In this document: piece by piece, positions 26,409 to 38,196 of the stretch | How positions within the stretch are numbered: position 1 is the stretch's first letter | How the letters are laid out: every line of letters begins with the position of its first letter | Source: Alphaproteobacteria bacterium | GTDB taxonomy: Bacteria > Pseudomonadota > Alphaproteobacteria > SMXS01 | Length of the DNA stretch: 58,855 nt | Assembly: GCA_016124315.1 (NCBI GenBank) | Contig: WGNW01000087.1 | Span: 1-58,855 of the forward strand | Reading direction: 5' to 3' | Made by a program: the position numbers and the translations under genes | The notes under the pieces: model-generated | Seen by the model: only the letters and a program-made list of their open reading frames with translations | Told to the model about the DNA's origin: nothing | Database searches by the model: none

Positions 26409-27065
26409 ATGGATATCAGCGGTGAATATAGGATTCCCGCGCCCCGGCCGCAGGTCTGGGAGGCGCTCAACGATCCCGATGTCCTCGGACAGTGCATTCC
26501 CGGCTGCGAGTCCATCGAGAAGACCTCGGATACTGAAATGAACGCCGTCGTGCAGGCGAAGGTCGGCCCGGTCAGCGCCAAGTTCTCCGGGGCGGTGACG
26601 CTCGAGGACATGGACCCGCCCAACGGCTATACCATCCGCGGCGAGGGCAAGGGCGGAGTCGCCGGCTTCGCCAAGGGCACCGCCCGGGTGGACCTGGCCG
26701 ACGAGGGCGACGCCACGCTGCTCACCTACAAGGTCGACGCGACCGTCGGCGGCAAGCTCGCCCAGGTCGGCGCCCGGCTGGTCGGCAGCACGGTGCGCAA
26801 GATGGCCGACGAATTCTTCGGCCGGTTCTCGGAGATCGTCGGCGGCGCGGGCGAGGCGAGCGCGCCCGCGGCGGAACCCGCGGCCGCCCCCGAGGCGCCG
26901 CCATCCTCGCGCGCAGACGAGCCGGCGGCCCCGGCGAGGCCCGATTCCGGGGAAATCCGCCAGGCCGCCGCCTCGAGCAAGGTCGAGAAAAGCTGGGGCT
27001 CGCCCTTCACCATCGGCTTCCTCGTGATCGCCGCGATCCTGGTGATATACTTCCTGGTAACGTAG
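26409..27065 (+). CDS. coxG: CoxG-like SRPBCC protein with C-terminal membrane anchor
   Basis: 218 residues. An SRPBCC (Bet v1-like) lipid/ligand-binding domain fills the first ~145 residues ([38 protein letters not shown]). An Ala/Pro-rich linker follows (~150-190), then one hydrophobic segment ([15 protein letters not shown]) at the extreme C-terminus. This is the CoxG design: a membrane-anchored protein that recruits the cytoplasmic CO-dehydrogenase-type molybdoenzyme to the respiratory membrane. Start ATG 26409 behind GGAAGAGGG. It leads the coxG-S-L-M operon. Confidence 0.88.
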   Translation: MDISGEYRIPAPRPQVWEALNDPDVLGQCIPGCESIEKTSDTEMNAVVQAKVGPVSAKFSGAVTLEDMDPPNGYTIRGEGKGGVAGFAKGTARVDLADEGDATLLTYKVDATVGGKLAQVGARLVGSTVRKMADEFFGRFSEIVGGAGEASAPAAEPAAAPEAPPSSRADEPAAPARPDSGEIRQAAASSKVEKSWGSPFTIGFLVIAAILVIYFLVT

Positions 27066-27102
27066 CGGATTCGAAGACTTTCTCAGGGACACGGGGAACA
27101 GA

Positions 27103-27570
27103 ATGACGGTCAAGGTGACGACGACGGTAAACGGCGGCCAGGTGTCGGGCGACGTGGAGCCCAACACGCTGCTGGTGCACTTCATCCGTGAGACCCTGGG
27201 GCTCACCGGCACCCATGTGGGCTGCGACACCAGCCAGTGCGGCGCCTGCACGGTGCATTTCGACGGCGTGCCGATCAAGTCGTGCACCCTCCTGGCGCTC
27301 CAGGCCGAAGGCCACGATGTCACCACCATCGAGGGCATCGGCGAGCCGGGGCACCTGCATCCCATGCAGGCCGCCTTCCAGGAGAACCACGGCCTGCAGT
27401 GCGGCTTCTGTACGCCGGGCATGATCATGGCCGGCATCGGCATCGTCGAGCGCAACAAGGGCGGCCTGACGGAAGAGACCATCCGGCACGAGCTGGAAGG
27501 CAACATCTGCCGCTGCACCGGCTACCACAACATCGTGAAATCCATCGCGGCCGCCGCGCGGGACATGTAG
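27103..27570 (+). CDS. coxS: Small [2Fe-2S] subunit, CO/xanthine dehydrogenase family (CoxS-like)
   Basis: 155 residues, full length. Plant-type [2Fe-2S] cluster in the N-terminal half ([15 protein letters not shown] plus the next Cys in KSCTL) and a second cluster in the helical C-terminal half ([12 protein letters not shown] and [13 protein letters not shown]). It passes electrons from the molybdenum centre of the large subunit to FAD on the medium subunit. The gene lies 37 nt downstream of coxG and 66 nt upstream of the large-subunit gene. Confidence 0.95.
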   Translation: MTVKVTTTVNGGQVSGDVEPNTLLVHFIRETLGLTGTHVGCDTSQCGACTVHFDGVPIKSCTLLALQAEGHDVTTIEGIGEPGHLHPMQAAFQENHGLQCGFCTPGMIMAGIGIVERNKGGLTEETIRHELEGNICRCTGYHNIVKSIAAAARDM

Positions 27571-27636
27571 CCCCGAGCGGCCGACCGGACGGCGAACCGG
27601 GCGACCTTCGCCGGACAGACGAACGGGGAGCGGGCG

Positions 27637-30009
27637 ATGACGGCGGAAACCGGAATTGGCGCGCGCGTCACACGCAAGGAGGACGTGCGCTTCATCACCG
27701 GGCGGGGACGCTACACGGACGACATCAATGGTCACGGGCAGCTCCACGCGGTGTTCGCGCGCTCGCCCTACGCCCATGCGCGCATCAGGTCGCTGAACCT
27801 GGCGGCGGCGCGGCAAGCGCCGGGCGTCGCTGCGGTGCTGACGGGCGAAGACCTGGCGGCCGGTGGCGTGGGCGCGCTGCCCTGTGGCTGGATGATCCAT
27901 TCCCGCGACGGCTCGCCCATGAAGCAGCCGGCCCATCCGGCGCTCGCCCAGGGCACTGTCCGCTATGTGGGCGAGCCCTACGCCGTGGTGATCGCCGCCA
28001 GCCGCGAGCAGGCGCAGGCGGCGGCCGAGCTGATCGACGGGGATTTCGAGGAACTGCCGGCCAACGTGGACACCGGCTCGGCCCAGTCGTTCCAGCCGAT
28101 CCACGCCGACATCCCGAACAACCTCTGCTACGACTGGACGCTGGGCGACGAGGCGGCGACGGACGCGGCGTTCGCCGGCGCGGCCCATGTGGTCGAGCTG
28201 GACATCGTCAACAACCGGCTGATCCCCAACGCCATCGAGCCGCGCGCGGCGCTGGGCGACTACGATCCCGGCACCGACGTCCTGACCCTGTTCACCACCA
28301 GCCAGAACCCGCACCTCGCCCGGCTCGTCCTGTCGGCGTTCGTCGGCCTGGCGCCCGAGCACAAGCTGCGGGTCGTCTCGCCCGACGTGGGCGGCGGCTT
28401 CGGCTCGAAGATCTTCATCTATTCCGAGGAAACCGTCTGCGGCTGGGCCTCGAAGAAGCTGCGCCGGCCGGTGAAGTGGACCGCCGATCGCTCGGAGGCC
28501 TTCCTCAACGACGCCCATGGCCGCGACCACGTCACCAGGGCGCGCCTGGCGCTCGACGCGGACGGCAGGTTCCTGGGCCTCAAGGTCTCGACCATCGCCA
28601 ATCTGGGCGCCTACATGTCGACCTTCTCGTCGTCGATCCCCACCTACCTCTACGGCACGCTGCTCGCCGGCCAGTACACCACGCCGGCCATCTTCGTCGA
28701 GGTGAAGGCGGTGTTCACCAACACCACGCCGGTCGACGCCTACCGCGGCGCCGGGCGGCCCGAGGCCACCTTCCTGCTGGAGCGCATCGTCGAGACCGCG
28801 GCCCGCGACCTGGGCATGGACCCGGCCGCCCTGCGACGGAAGAATATGGTGCCGAGGGACGCCTTCCCCTACGCTACCCCGGTCGCCCTGGTCTACGACA
28901 CGGGCGACTACCAGGCCTGCCTGGACAAGGCGCTCGCCATGGCCGACTACGATGGCTTCCCGGCGCGGCGCGAGGCCGCCAGGGCGCGGGGCAGGCTGCG
29001 CGGTATCGGCCTGTCCTGCTACATCGAGGCCTGCGGGCTGGCGCCGTCGCGCCTCGCCGGCCAGCTCGGCGCGGGCGTCGGCCTTTACGAATCCGCCGAG
29101 ATCCGCGTCAATCCCACCGGCAACGTGACCGTCTTCACCGGCACCCACAGCCACGGCCAGGGCCACGAGACCACCTTCGCACAGGTGGTGTCCGACCGCT
29201 TCGGCATTCCCCTCGACCAGGTGGAGGTGGTGCATGGCGACACCGCCCAGGGCCAGTTCGGCCTCGGCACCTACGGCTCGCGCTCGCTGGCGGTGGGCGG
29301 CTCGGCGCTGATGAAGGCGAGCGACAAGGTGATCGCCAAGGGCACCCGCATCGCCGCCTACCTGTTGGAGACCACGCCTGACGACATCGACTTCGAGGGC
29401 GGCGTCTTCCGTGCGCGCGGCACCAACAAGACCAAGACGTTCGGCGAGATCGCCTTCGCCGCCTACGTGCCGCACAACTATCCGCTGGAGGAGCTGGAGC
29501 CGGGCCTGCAGGAGACAGCGTTCTACGACCCGCAGAACTTCACCTATCCCGCCGGCACCTATGTGTGCGAAGTGGAGGTGGACCCGGAGACCGGCGGGAC
29601 GGAGATCGTCAAGTTCACCGCCGTCGACGATTTCGGCCAGGTGATCAACCCGATGATCGTCGAGGGCCAGGTGCATGGCGGCATCGCCCAGGGCATCGGC
29701 CAGGCGCTGCTGGAGGCCTGCCGCTACGACCGGGAGAGCGGCCAGCTCCTCAGCGGCTCGCTGATGGACTACGCCATGCCGCGGGCCGACGACCTGGTGA
29801 ACTTCGACCTGGACGTGGTGCGCACCGACTGCACCCACAACCCGCTGGGCGTCAAGGGCTGCGGCGAGGCGGGCGCCATCGGCTCGCCGCCGGCGGTGAT
29901 CAACGCCATTACCGACGCCATCGGCGTGCGGACCCTCGACATGCCCGCCACGCCGCTTAAAGTATGGACCGCAATGCAGGCCGGGAACGCGGCCGCCACA
30001 GGGAGCTGA
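27637..30009 (+). CDS. Molybdenum hydroxylase large subunit, CoxL form II-like
   Basis: 790 residues of the xanthine oxidase family, binding the molybdopterin-cytosine-dinucleotide cofactor. [16 protein letters not shown] and the C-terminal [15 protein letters not shown] (with the conserved catalytic Glu) are present. The active-site loop reads AYRGAGR at residues 368-374. Form I (verified CO-oxidising) CoxL has the AYxCSFR loop with a Cys; AYRGAGR is the form II or other hydroxylase pattern, so a CO substrate should not be assumed. Order S-L-M with coxG in front. The next gene, for the FAD subunit, begins 3 nt after this stop. Confidence 0.93.
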   Translation: MTAETGIGARVTRKEDVRFITGRGRYTDDINGHGQLHAVFARSPYAHARIRSLNLAAARQAPGVAAVLTGEDLAAGGVGALPCGWMIHSRDGSPMKQPAHPALAQGTVRYVGEPYAVVIAASREQAQAAAELIDGDFEELPANVDTGSAQSFQPIHADIPNNLCYDWTLGDEAATDAAFAGAAHVVELDIVNNRLIPNAIEPRAALGDYDPGTDVLTLFTTSQNPHLARLVLSAFVGLAPEHKLRVVSPDVGGGFGSKIFIYSEETVCGWASKKLRRPVKWTADRSEAFLNDAHGRDHVTRARLALDADGRFLGLKVSTIANLGAYMSTFSSSIPTYLYGTLLAGQYTTPAIFVEVKAVFTNTTPVDAYRGAGRPEATFLLERIVETAARDLGMDPAALRRKNMVPRDAFPYATPVALVYDTGDYQACLDKALAMADYDGFPARREAARARGRLRGIGLSCYIEACGLAPSRLAGQLGAGVGLYESAEIRVNPTGNVTVFTGTHSHGQGHETTFAQVVSDRFGIPLDQVEVVHGDTAQGQFGLGTYGSRSLAVGGSALMKASDKVIAKGTRIAAYLLETTPDDIDFEGGVFRARGTNKTKTFGEIAFAAYVPHNYPLEELEPGLQETAFYDPQNFTYPAGTYVCEVEVDPETGGTEIVKFTAVDDFGQVINPMIVEGQVHGGIAQGIGQALLEACRYDRESGQLLSGSLMDYAMPRADDLVNFDLDVVRTDCTHNPLGVKGCGEAGAIGSPPAVINAITDAIGVRTLDMPATPLKVWTAMQAGNAAATGS

Positions 30010-30011
30010 GG

Positions 30012-30806
30012 ATGTACAATTTCACCTATCACCGTGCCGGAAGCGTCGACGCCGCGGCCGCCAAGCTGGCCGAGGGCGACGATCCGAAGCTGCTCGCCGG
30101 CGGCATGACCCTACTGCCCACCATGAAGCAGCGCCTCGCCATGCCCTCGGACCTGGTGGACCTCAACGAGATCGGCGAGCTGAAGGGCATCACCGTCTCG
30201 GGCGGTACCGTCACCATCGGCGCCATGACCCGCCATGCGGAGGTGGCCGCCTCCGCCGAGGTCAGGCAGGCGATCCCGGCGCTGGCCAAGCTGGCCGGCC
30301 TGATCGGCGATCCGTCGGTGCGCAACCGCGGCACCATCGGCGGCTCCATCGCCAACAACGATCCGTCGGCCGACTATCCGGCGGCGGTGGTCGGCCTGGG
30401 CGCCACGGTCGTCACCAACAAGCGCGAGATCGCCGGCGACGACTTCTTCACCGGCATGTTCGAGACGGCGCTGGAGGACGGCGAGATCGTCACGGCCGTG
30501 CGCTTCCCGGTGCCGGAGAAGGCCGCCTACTGCAAGTTCCCCAACCCGGCGTCCCGCTATGCCGTGGTGGGCGTGATGGTGGCGAAGACCGCCGGCGGCG
30601 TGCGCGTCGCGGTGACCGGCGCCGGCCCCTGCGTGTTCCGCCAGGCGGACATGGAAAAGGCGCTGTCGAGCAATTTCAGCGCCGACGCGCTCTCCGGCAT
30701 CACCCAGCCGGCCGACGACCTCAATGACGACATCCACGCCTCCGCCGCCTACCGCGCCAGCCTGGTCGCCGTCGGCGCCAAGCGGGCCGTCGCCGAGATC
30801 GCGTAA
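30012..30806 (+). CDS. coxM: FAD-binding medium subunit, CO/xanthine dehydrogenase family (CoxM-like)
   Basis: 264 residues. FAD-binding motifs AGGMTLLPTMKQRL (about residues 32-45) and TIGGSIANNDPSADYP (about residues 110-125), then the CO dehydrogenase flavoprotein C-terminal domain. It accepts electrons from the [2Fe-2S] subunit. ATG 30012 lies 3 nt after the stop of the large subunit, so translation is tightly coupled. It is the last gene of the operon; palindromic elements follow before the convergent MoCo gene. Confidence 0.92.
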   Translation: MYNFTYHRAGSVDAAAAKLAEGDDPKLLAGGMTLLPTMKQRLAMPSDLVDLNEIGELKGITVSGGTVTIGAMTRHAEVAASAEVRQAIPALAKLAGLIGDPSVRNRGTIGGSIANNDPSADYPAAVVGLGATVVTNKREIAGDDFFTGMFETALEDGEIVTAVRFPVPEKAAYCKFPNPASRYAVVGVMVAKTAGGVRVAVTGAGPCVFRQADMEKALSSNFSADALSGITQPADDLNDDIHASAAYRASLVAVGAKRAVAEIA

Positions 30807-30820
30807 CTCCCGGCAGCCAG

Positions 30821-30875
30821 CCCTTCGACCGCTCGCATCGAGCGCGGCCCGCAGGGCCGCGTATCGAGATGCGCC
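30821..30875. repeat. Dispersed palindromic element A (copy 1)
   Basis: GCGGCCC-GCA-GGGCCGC perfect hairpin (30844-30860) flanked by GCTCGCATCGAG on the left and TATCGAGAT on the right. The reverse complement resembles a segment at 58290-58327 that carries ATCTCGATGCG and CTCGATGCGAGC. Untranslated and between convergent genes. Confidence 0.6.
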
Positions 30876-30947
30876 ACGCGCCTGATCCGGGGGCTCGATA
30901 CAATCCGGCGCGGCGCGGCGGATCGCTCGACCGGCGCGGATAGAAGG

Positions 30948-31029
30948 CGTCCTTGCGAGCGAAGCGAAGCAACCCAGGAGCCGCTTCGGCCCTGGATTGC
31001 CGCGTCGCCTTCGGCTCCTCGCAAGGACG
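30948..31029. repeat. Dispersed palindromic element B (copy 1)
   Basis: Long imperfect inverted repeat. The left arm begins CGTCCTTGCGAG and ends CCCAGG (30948-30978); the right arm begins CCTGGATTGCCGCG and ends CCTCGCAAGGACG (30991-31029). A related half occurs at 56341-56376 (TTGCGAG then GCGGCAATCCAGG). This looks like the widespread intergenic palindromes of proteobacterial genomes. Confidence 0.72.
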
Positions 31030-31045
31030 GCAGCACTTTCAGGCT

Positions 31046-31072
31046 GTCATCCCCGAATGAATCGGGGATGAC
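31046..31072. terminator. Hairpin between convergent genes, possible bidirectional terminator
   Basis: GTCATCCCCGA (31046-31056) and TCGGGGATGAC (31062-31072) form a perfect 11-bp stem with a 5-nt loop. There is no U-tract on either side, so it may end transcription weakly, stabilise 3' ends, or simply be a dispersed repeat. The same GTCATCCCCG core recurs at 56140 and, inverted, ends at 56272. Confidence 0.45.
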
Positions 31073-31096
31073 AAGGGAAGGCGAGACTCCCTTGCC

Positions 31097-32704
31097 CTAT
31101 CCGAACGCCTCCGGCGTGTCGAAGTCCCGCAGGATGCCAGCGTCGTCCATGGGCACCTCGCATAGGGTCTCGGCGTAGGTGTGCAGCAGGCCGCGGGCGC
31201 CCTTGTCGCCGGTGATCGCCCGCATCTCGGCGAAGTAGCGGCGCGACCACAGCACCGGGTTGCCCCACTTGCCGTCATGGGTCGGCACGCAGATGGTGCG
31301 GCCCTCGTCCTCGTCGAAGGCGGCGATCAGCCGGTCGATGTGATGGGCGCTCACCAGCGGCATGTCGCCCAGCGCCACCACCACGCCGTCCGCGTCCTGG
31401 GGCAGGGCCTCTATGCCGGTCTTCAGGCTGCCCGCCATGCCGTCCGCGAAGGCCGGGTTGTGGGCGAAGCGCACGTCGAGGCCGTCGAGCGCGGCCCGCA
31501 CGGCGTCGGCATCCCGGCCGGTCACCACCACCACTGGCGCGGCGGCGCTGGCCGCCACGGCCTCGGCGGTGCGGCGGATCATCGGCAGGCCGTCCATGTC
31601 CTGCAGCAGCTTGTTGCGGCCGCCCATGCGGCTCGACGTGCCGGCGGCCAGCACGATGGCGGCGATCCGCGGCGCCCGGGCGGGGGCGGGGGCCGCGCCG
31701 GTCGCCTGGGCGCGGGGCAGCGGCCGCGTGCCGATCTCCTTCAGCAGGCCGCCGGCGCCCATGCGCATGACGTCCTCGCGGGTGACCGCCAGCCCCGCCG
31801 CCAGCCGGTGGAGCACGAAGTCGAAGCCGTTGACCTTGGGCGAGCGGGCGCAGCCGGGCAGGCCGACCACCGGCACCTCCCCGACGCGGGCCAGCAACAG
31901 CAGGTTGCCGGGATCGACGGGCATGCCGAAATGGTCGATGGCGCCCCCGGCCGCGACGATGCCGGCCGGCACCACGTCGCGCCGGTCGGTGGTGGCGCTG
32001 GCGCCGGCGATCAGCACCAGGTCGCATCCCGCTTCGAGCTGCGCGGCCAATGCTGCCGCCACCTCGCCGGCCTCGTGGCCGCACTGGGCGGTCTGCGCCA
32101 GCGCTGCGCCCACCGAGGCGAGCCGGTCGCGGGTGACGCGGACCAGCTTGTCCGACGGCTTGTTGCGGCCGCCGGGAATCACCGTTTCCACCAGCCCGAC
32201 CTTCAGTCCCCGGTAGGGCGCCACCGACAGCAGCTTGCCGCCGACCAGGAAGCCGGCGCCACGCTCCAGCGGCGCCCGGCCGACGGCGAACGGGATGATC
32301 TTCACGGTGGCGATCATCTGCCCCTCGCGCACCGGCTCGTAGGGTGGCAGCGCGGCGATGGTGATGGCTTCGTCCATCAGGTTGAGGGCGTCCAGCCGCT
32401 CCCGGTCGTAGGCCAGCACGCCGTCCGCCGCGGCGAACAGATTGCAGCGGCCGGTGAAGGCGGCGCTGCGCGTGGTTTGCGGCCCGGCCGCCGCTCCGGC
32501 GATCCGGTCCGCGGCCTCATCCTCGCCCACGTCGTCCGGCTCCAGGCGGAACCCGGCGATTCTGAAGACGCCCGCGTCGCGCAGGGCCGCGATGTCGCCG
32601 TGGGATACCCTGTGGCCCTTCGGCAGCTTGCGCTGTCCGGCGAACACGCCGTGCGCCAGGATGGCACCCTCGGCCTCGTCCACGGGCATGTCGGCGTAGA
32701 TCAT
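31097..32704 (-). CDS. MoeA/molybdopterin-binding domain fused to MobA-like nucleotidyltransferase
   Basis: 535 residues. The first ~335 resemble a MoeA/MogA-type molybdopterin-binding protein (LPKGHRVSHGDIAALRDAGV, PPYEPVREGQMIATVKIIP, LVLIAGASATTDRRD). From about residue 345 a MobA/MocA-type nucleotidyltransferase begins with IAAIVLAAGTSSRMGGRNKLL, followed by VVVALGDMPLV and GNPVLWSRRYF. It probably performs late molybdenum-cofactor steps (cytidylyl transfer to molybdopterin) for the CoxL-type enzymes on either side. Third gene of the minus-strand coxL2-xdhC unit, separated from xdhC by a palindromic repeat. Confidence 0.88.
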   Translation of the reverse strand: MIYADMPVDEAEGAILAHGVFAGQRKLPKGHRVSHGDIAALRDAGVFRIAGFRLEPDDVGEDEAADRIAGAAAGPQTTRSAAFTGRCNLFAAADGVLAYDRERLDALNLMDEAITIAALPPYEPVREGQMIATVKIIPFAVGRAPLERGAGFLVGGKLLSVAPYRGLKVGLVETVIPGGRNKPSDKLVRVTRDRLASVGAALAQTAQCGHEAGEVAAALAAQLEAGCDLVLIAGASATTDRRDVVPAGIVAAGGAIDHFGMPVDPGNLLLLARVGEVPVVGLPGCARSPKVNGFDFVLHRLAAGLAVTREDVMRMGAGGLLKEIGTRPLPRAQATGAAPAPARAPRIAAIVLAAGTSSRMGGRNKLLQDMDGLPMIRRTAEAVAASAAAPVVVVTGRDADAVRAALDGLDVRFAHNPAFADGMAGSLKTGIEALPQDADGVVVALGDMPLVSAHHIDRLIAAFDEDEGRTICVPTHDGKWGNPVLWSRRYFAEMRAITGDKGARGLLHTYAETLCEVPMDDAGILRDFDTPEAFG

Positions 32705-32728
32705 GGGTCGATCTTAGCGGTGGCCGTG

Positions 32729-32831
32729 CTTCGCGACGCCGCTTTCGCGGCTCCTCAGCACGAACGGCATTGGCTGGGGATGCACATCCAGCAATCCGCT
32801 CGCCCTGAGGAGCGCGCAGCGCGTCGCGAAG
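32729..32831. repeat. Dispersed palindromic element C
   Basis: The left arm starts CTTCGCGACGC and ends GGCTCCTCAG (32729-32758); the right arm starts CTGAGGAGCGCG and ends GCGTCGCGAAG (32805-32831). The arms pair over about 25 positions with few mismatches. It resembles the common CCTGAGGAGCGC...GCGAAGG intergenic repeats. It interrupts the coxL2-xdhC-mobA-like gene string. Confidence 0.7.
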
Positions 32832-32853
32832 GGCCGGATGGCGCGAAGGCCGC

Positions 32854-33816
32854 TCATGCCGCCGCGCCGCGCTGGACGGCGATGATCTGGGCGAGGATGG
32901 AGACGGCGATCTCGGCGGGGGACTGGGCACGGATGTCGAGGCCGACCGGCCCGTGGATGCGGCCGATCTGGGCGTCGGTGAAGCCGGCCTCCTTCAGCCG
33001 GGAGACCCGTTTGGCCTGGGTCCGGCTGGAGCCGAGGGCGCCCACATAGAACGCGTCCGACGCCAGCGCCACGTCGAGCGCCGGGTCGTCCAGCTTGGGG
33101 TCGTGGGTGAGGGTGACGACGGCGGTGCGCGGGTCGATCTCCAGGGTTCTGAGCGCCGCGTCCGGCCATTCGGTGGAGAGGGTGACGCCCGGGAAGCGCT
33201 CCGGGCTGGCGAACGCTTGGCGCGGATCGATGACGGTGACGTCGAAGCCCGCCTGGCGCGCCATGGGCACCAGCTCCTGGGCGATGTGCACCGCGCCCAC
33301 CACCGCCAGCCGGCGCGGCGTGTTGAACACCCGCACGAAGCCGTGCTCGCCCAGCGGCCGGCTCCGGTCGTCGCGCATGGCGTCGCGCACCTCGCCGGGT
33401 GCGCCGTCGGCCTCGTAGAGGGCGTGGACGCCGGTCTCCAGGTCGGTGGTCAGCGCCACCGAGCGCTTGGCGGCGCCGGCGTCCAGCACCGCGTCGATCT
33501 CGGCCGGCGCCGGCTCGACGAACACCCGGATGGTGCCGCCGCAGGCGAGGCCCACCTCCCACGCCTGGTCGTCGGAGACGGAGAACTCCAGGTTGCGGAT
33601 CCTGCCGTCCTTGATGGACTTGCGGGCCTCGCCGATCACCGCCCCCTCGATGCAGCCGCCCGACACCGAGCCGACGAAGTTGCCCTCGTCGTCGGCGGCG
33701 AGCTGGCTGCCCACGGGGAACGGCGCCGAGCCCCACGTGCTCGACACCGTGGCGATGGCGACGCCGCGCCCTGCCTCGCGCCAGTCCCGTGCGGTCTTGA
33801 GGACCTCGATGGACAT
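32854..33816 (-). CDS. XdhC/CoxI family molybdenum cofactor insertion protein
   Basis: 320 residues. N-terminal XdhC_CoxI domain with TVSSTWGSAPFPVGSQL, GSVSGGCIEGAVIGEA and GLACGGTIRVFVEP (the conserved Cys-containing motifs). The C-terminal XdhC Rossmann domain has VVGAVHIAQELVPMARQ, TLTHDPKLDDPAL and YVGALGSSRTQ. It binds, sulfurates or inserts MoCo into xanthine-dehydrogenase-family enzymes. ATG 33816 is preceded by GGGAG that overlaps the end of coxL2 (10-nt gap), so the two are coupled. Confidence 0.93.
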   Translation of the reverse strand: MSIEVLKTARDWREAGRGVAIATVSSTWGSAPFPVGSQLAADDEGNFVGSVSGGCIEGAVIGEARKSIKDGRIRNLEFSVSDDQAWEVGLACGGTIRVFVEPAPAEIDAVLDAGAAKRSVALTTDLETGVHALYEADGAPGEVRDAMRDDRSRPLGEHGFVRVFNTPRRLAVVGAVHIAQELVPMARQAGFDVTVIDPRQAFASPERFPGVTLSTEWPDAALRTLEIDPRTAVVTLTHDPKLDDPALDVALASDAFYVGALGSSRTQAKRVSRLKEAGFTDAQIGRIHGPVGLDIRAQSPAEIAVSILAQIIAVQRGAAA

Positions 33817-33826
33817 GGCGCTCCCG

Positions 33827-36190
<2,364 letters not shown>

Positions 36191-36342
36191 GTTCCCTGCT
36201 CCCTGGAATGTCTTAAGGCTTGTGCCGTTGGCGCGTAGTCTGCCCCGGCCAAGGCCGGATTGCCAAGCCCCCGTGTGAACGGGTGGCGCCCGAATTCAGG
36301 CCGCCGCGCCGCCGGCCGGGACGCCCGGCGCAGCGCGGGCGG

Positions 36343-37128
36343 TCAGCCCCGATCCGAGCGCATGCTGCGGATGCGGTAGACGATGGCGTGGATCGAGGCG
36401 AACACGGTTATCACCAGCGTGAAGCTCAGGCCGGCCACCACCATGGCGGTCAGCGGCGCGCCGATCACCCGCAGCAGGTTGTTGACCAGCCCCTCCACCA
36501 GCAGCAGGCCGAAGGTCACCGACGCGAACAGCGAGGCAAGCCGCGTGTGGTCGGCCAGGGTCGTGGGCGACTGGGGCGATTCGGCTTCCGCCGGAATGTC
36601 CATGGAGCGCTCCACCAGCATCCGCGAGGCCAGGGCGAAGAACAGGCACAGCACGAACACCATCATCAGGATCTGGATCATGTTGAACAGCCAGCTGCCG
36701 GATCCCAGCGTCGCGGTGACCAGCGTCACCGGAATCATGGCGAGGCTCGACGCCAGGCAGATGCCGAGGAACAGCCCGACATTCCACAGCACCCGGACGG
36801 GCCAGCGCGCCGGGTTGTCCACCAGGGCGAGGCGCGGCCCGAGCAGCGTCACCCGCACCCAGAAGGTGAACAGGATGGCGCAGAGCGGCAGCGCGACGGC
36901 ATAGGCGACGCTGAGTTCGCCGACCGCCTTGGCGACCGTCTCGGGGTCCGACGTGCCGGAGAGCGTCTGCAGGCCGGCGAGGGCGGGCGCCAGCATCAGC
37001 ACGATCGGCGTCGCGAAGACCGCCGCCGCCGCGAACAGCACCAGGATGTGCCGCCAGTGCAGCCGCGCGGTTTCCTGCAGGATCGACAGCACCGGCAACG
37101 GGGCGCCGCCCGGAATCGGATGCATCAT
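36343..37128 (-). CDS. Hypothetical integral membrane protein
   Basis: 261 residues with about six hydrophobic segments (for example HILVLFAAAAVFATPIVLML, FWVRVTLLGPRLALVDN, VRVLWNVGLFLGICLASSLA). A conserved-looking loop TRLASLFASVTFGLLLVEGL follows, and the tail IHAIVYRIRSM is short. No enzymatic motif is recognised. Flanked by unrelated genes on the same strand (coxL2 downstream, SDR upstream), apparently monocistronic. Function unknown. Confidence 0.75.
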   Translation of the reverse strand: MMHPIPGGAPLPVLSILQETARLHWRHILVLFAAAAVFATPIVLMLAPALAGLQTLSGTSDPETVAKAVGELSVAYAVALPLCAILFTFWVRVTLLGPRLALVDNPARWPVRVLWNVGLFLGICLASSLAMIPVTLVTATLGSGSWLFNMIQILMMVFVLCLFFALASRMLVERSMDIPAEAESPQSPTTLADHTRLASLFASVTFGLLLVEGLVNNLLRVIGAPLTAMVVAGLSFTLVITVFASIHAIVYRIRSMRSDRG

Positions 37129-37291
37129 GGGCAGGCCCGTTGCGGCTGGACCGGCTTCGAGAACGTCATCAGCACTTCCCCCCTTCGGCAGCGTGCTCCT
37201 TTTCGCGCTAGGATAGGGGCTGTCGACGCCGAAGGGGAGAGAAAGACGCGCCGCCGGCCAACCACAATGGGTTAGCCCCGGACATGGCGAT

Positions 37292-37323
37292 GGAGGCGCG
37301 CGTCATCATGGCGCGCGGCCTCC
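37292..37323. other. GC hairpin downstream of SDR gene
   Basis: GGAGGCGCGCG (37292-37302) pairs with CGCGC-GCCTCC (37312-37323) with one bulged base and a 9-nt loop. It lies about 20 nt past the stop of the minus-strand SDR gene, without a U-tract. Possible weak terminator. Confidence 0.35.
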
Positions 37324-37343
37324 GCGCCGATTGAGGCAGAGCC

Positions 37344-38105
37344 TCAGAGGGTCGTGCCGCCGTCCAGCATCAGCTCGGTGCCGTTGGCGTACTTCGATTC
37401 GTCGGACACCAGGAACAGCACCCCGGCCGCGATGTCCTCGGCGGCGCCCAGCACGCCGAACGGGCTGGCTTGGCCGGGCTTGAACTGCTCGTGGGCGCCG
37501 GCGCCCATGGCGCCGTCCAGCACGTTGTTGGTCATCGGCGTCAGGATCGGGCCGGGGAACACGCCGTTCACCCGCACGCCGTTCGCCTGCTCCTTGCAGT
37601 ACTTGGCCTGGGACTTGTAGAGCGAGCGCACCGCCGCCTTGGAGGCGCAGTAGCCGATCAGGCCGGACGCCGCCGAATAGGAGGCGATGGAGCAGAACTG
37701 GATGATCTGCCCGCCGCCCTGCGCGGCCAGCACCGGGATCGCGTGCTTGCCGCACAGGAAGCTGCCGTCGACGTTGACGGTGAACACCCGCCGCCATTGC
37801 TCCAGGGTCATTTCCACCGGGTTGCCCGGCACCACGATGCCGGCGCAGTTGACCACCACGTCGAGCTTGCCGAAATGGCTGCGCGCCGCCTCCAGGTTGG
37901 CCGGCCAGTCGGCTTCGTTGGTCACGTCGTGCCTGAGGCAGATGGCCTTGTCGCCATACGGCTCGGCGACGGCCTTGACCGCCGCCTCGTTGATGTCGGC
38001 CAGCGCCACCCGGGCGCCCTCGCGCACCAGCCAGGCGGCGGATTCCTTGCCGATGCCCGACGCCCCGCCGGTGATGTAGACGACCTTGCCTTCGCAGCGA
38101 CCCAT
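37344..38105 (-). CDS. SDR family oxidoreductase
   Basis: 253-residue classical short-chain dehydrogenase: TGGASGIG cofactor motif (residues 12-19), NCAGIV, catalytic Ser in FCSIASYS and the YCASK pair, C-terminal NGTELMLDGGTTL. It lies 91 nt downstream of the TonB receptor gene on the same strand, so it may share its transcript. Substrate unknown; the presence of four SDRs or SDR-like reductases in the window fits a catabolic generalist. Confidence 0.9.
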   Translation of the reverse strand: MGRCEGKVVYITGGASGIGKESAAWLVREGARVALADINEAAVKAVAEPYGDKAICLRHDVTNEADWPANLEAARSHFGKLDVVVNCAGIVVPGNPVEMTLEQWRRVFTVNVDGSFLCGKHAIPVLAAQGGGQIIQFCSIASYSAASGLIGYCASKAAVRSLYKSQAKYCKEQANGVRVNGVFPGPILTPMTNNVLDGAMGAGAHEQFKPGQASPFGVLGAAEDIAAGVLFLVSDESKYANGTELMLDGGTTL

Positions 38106-38196
38106 GTGCTCCTCCCCAATTTTGGACCGGGTTTCAGAAATACAGCCTGACAGGCGGCAGGAAAAGGAATTTGACGGACACGGCCGAAACTCCCGC

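Noticed and set aside
27007-29838. 943-codon minus-strand frame opposite coxS/coxL
   Set aside because: Antisense shadow of well-supported genes, with no recognisable domain.
27637-30009. Calling the enzyme a proven CO dehydrogenase (form I CoxL)
   Set aside because: The active-site loop is AYRGAGR, without the Cys of form I, so the substrate is left open.
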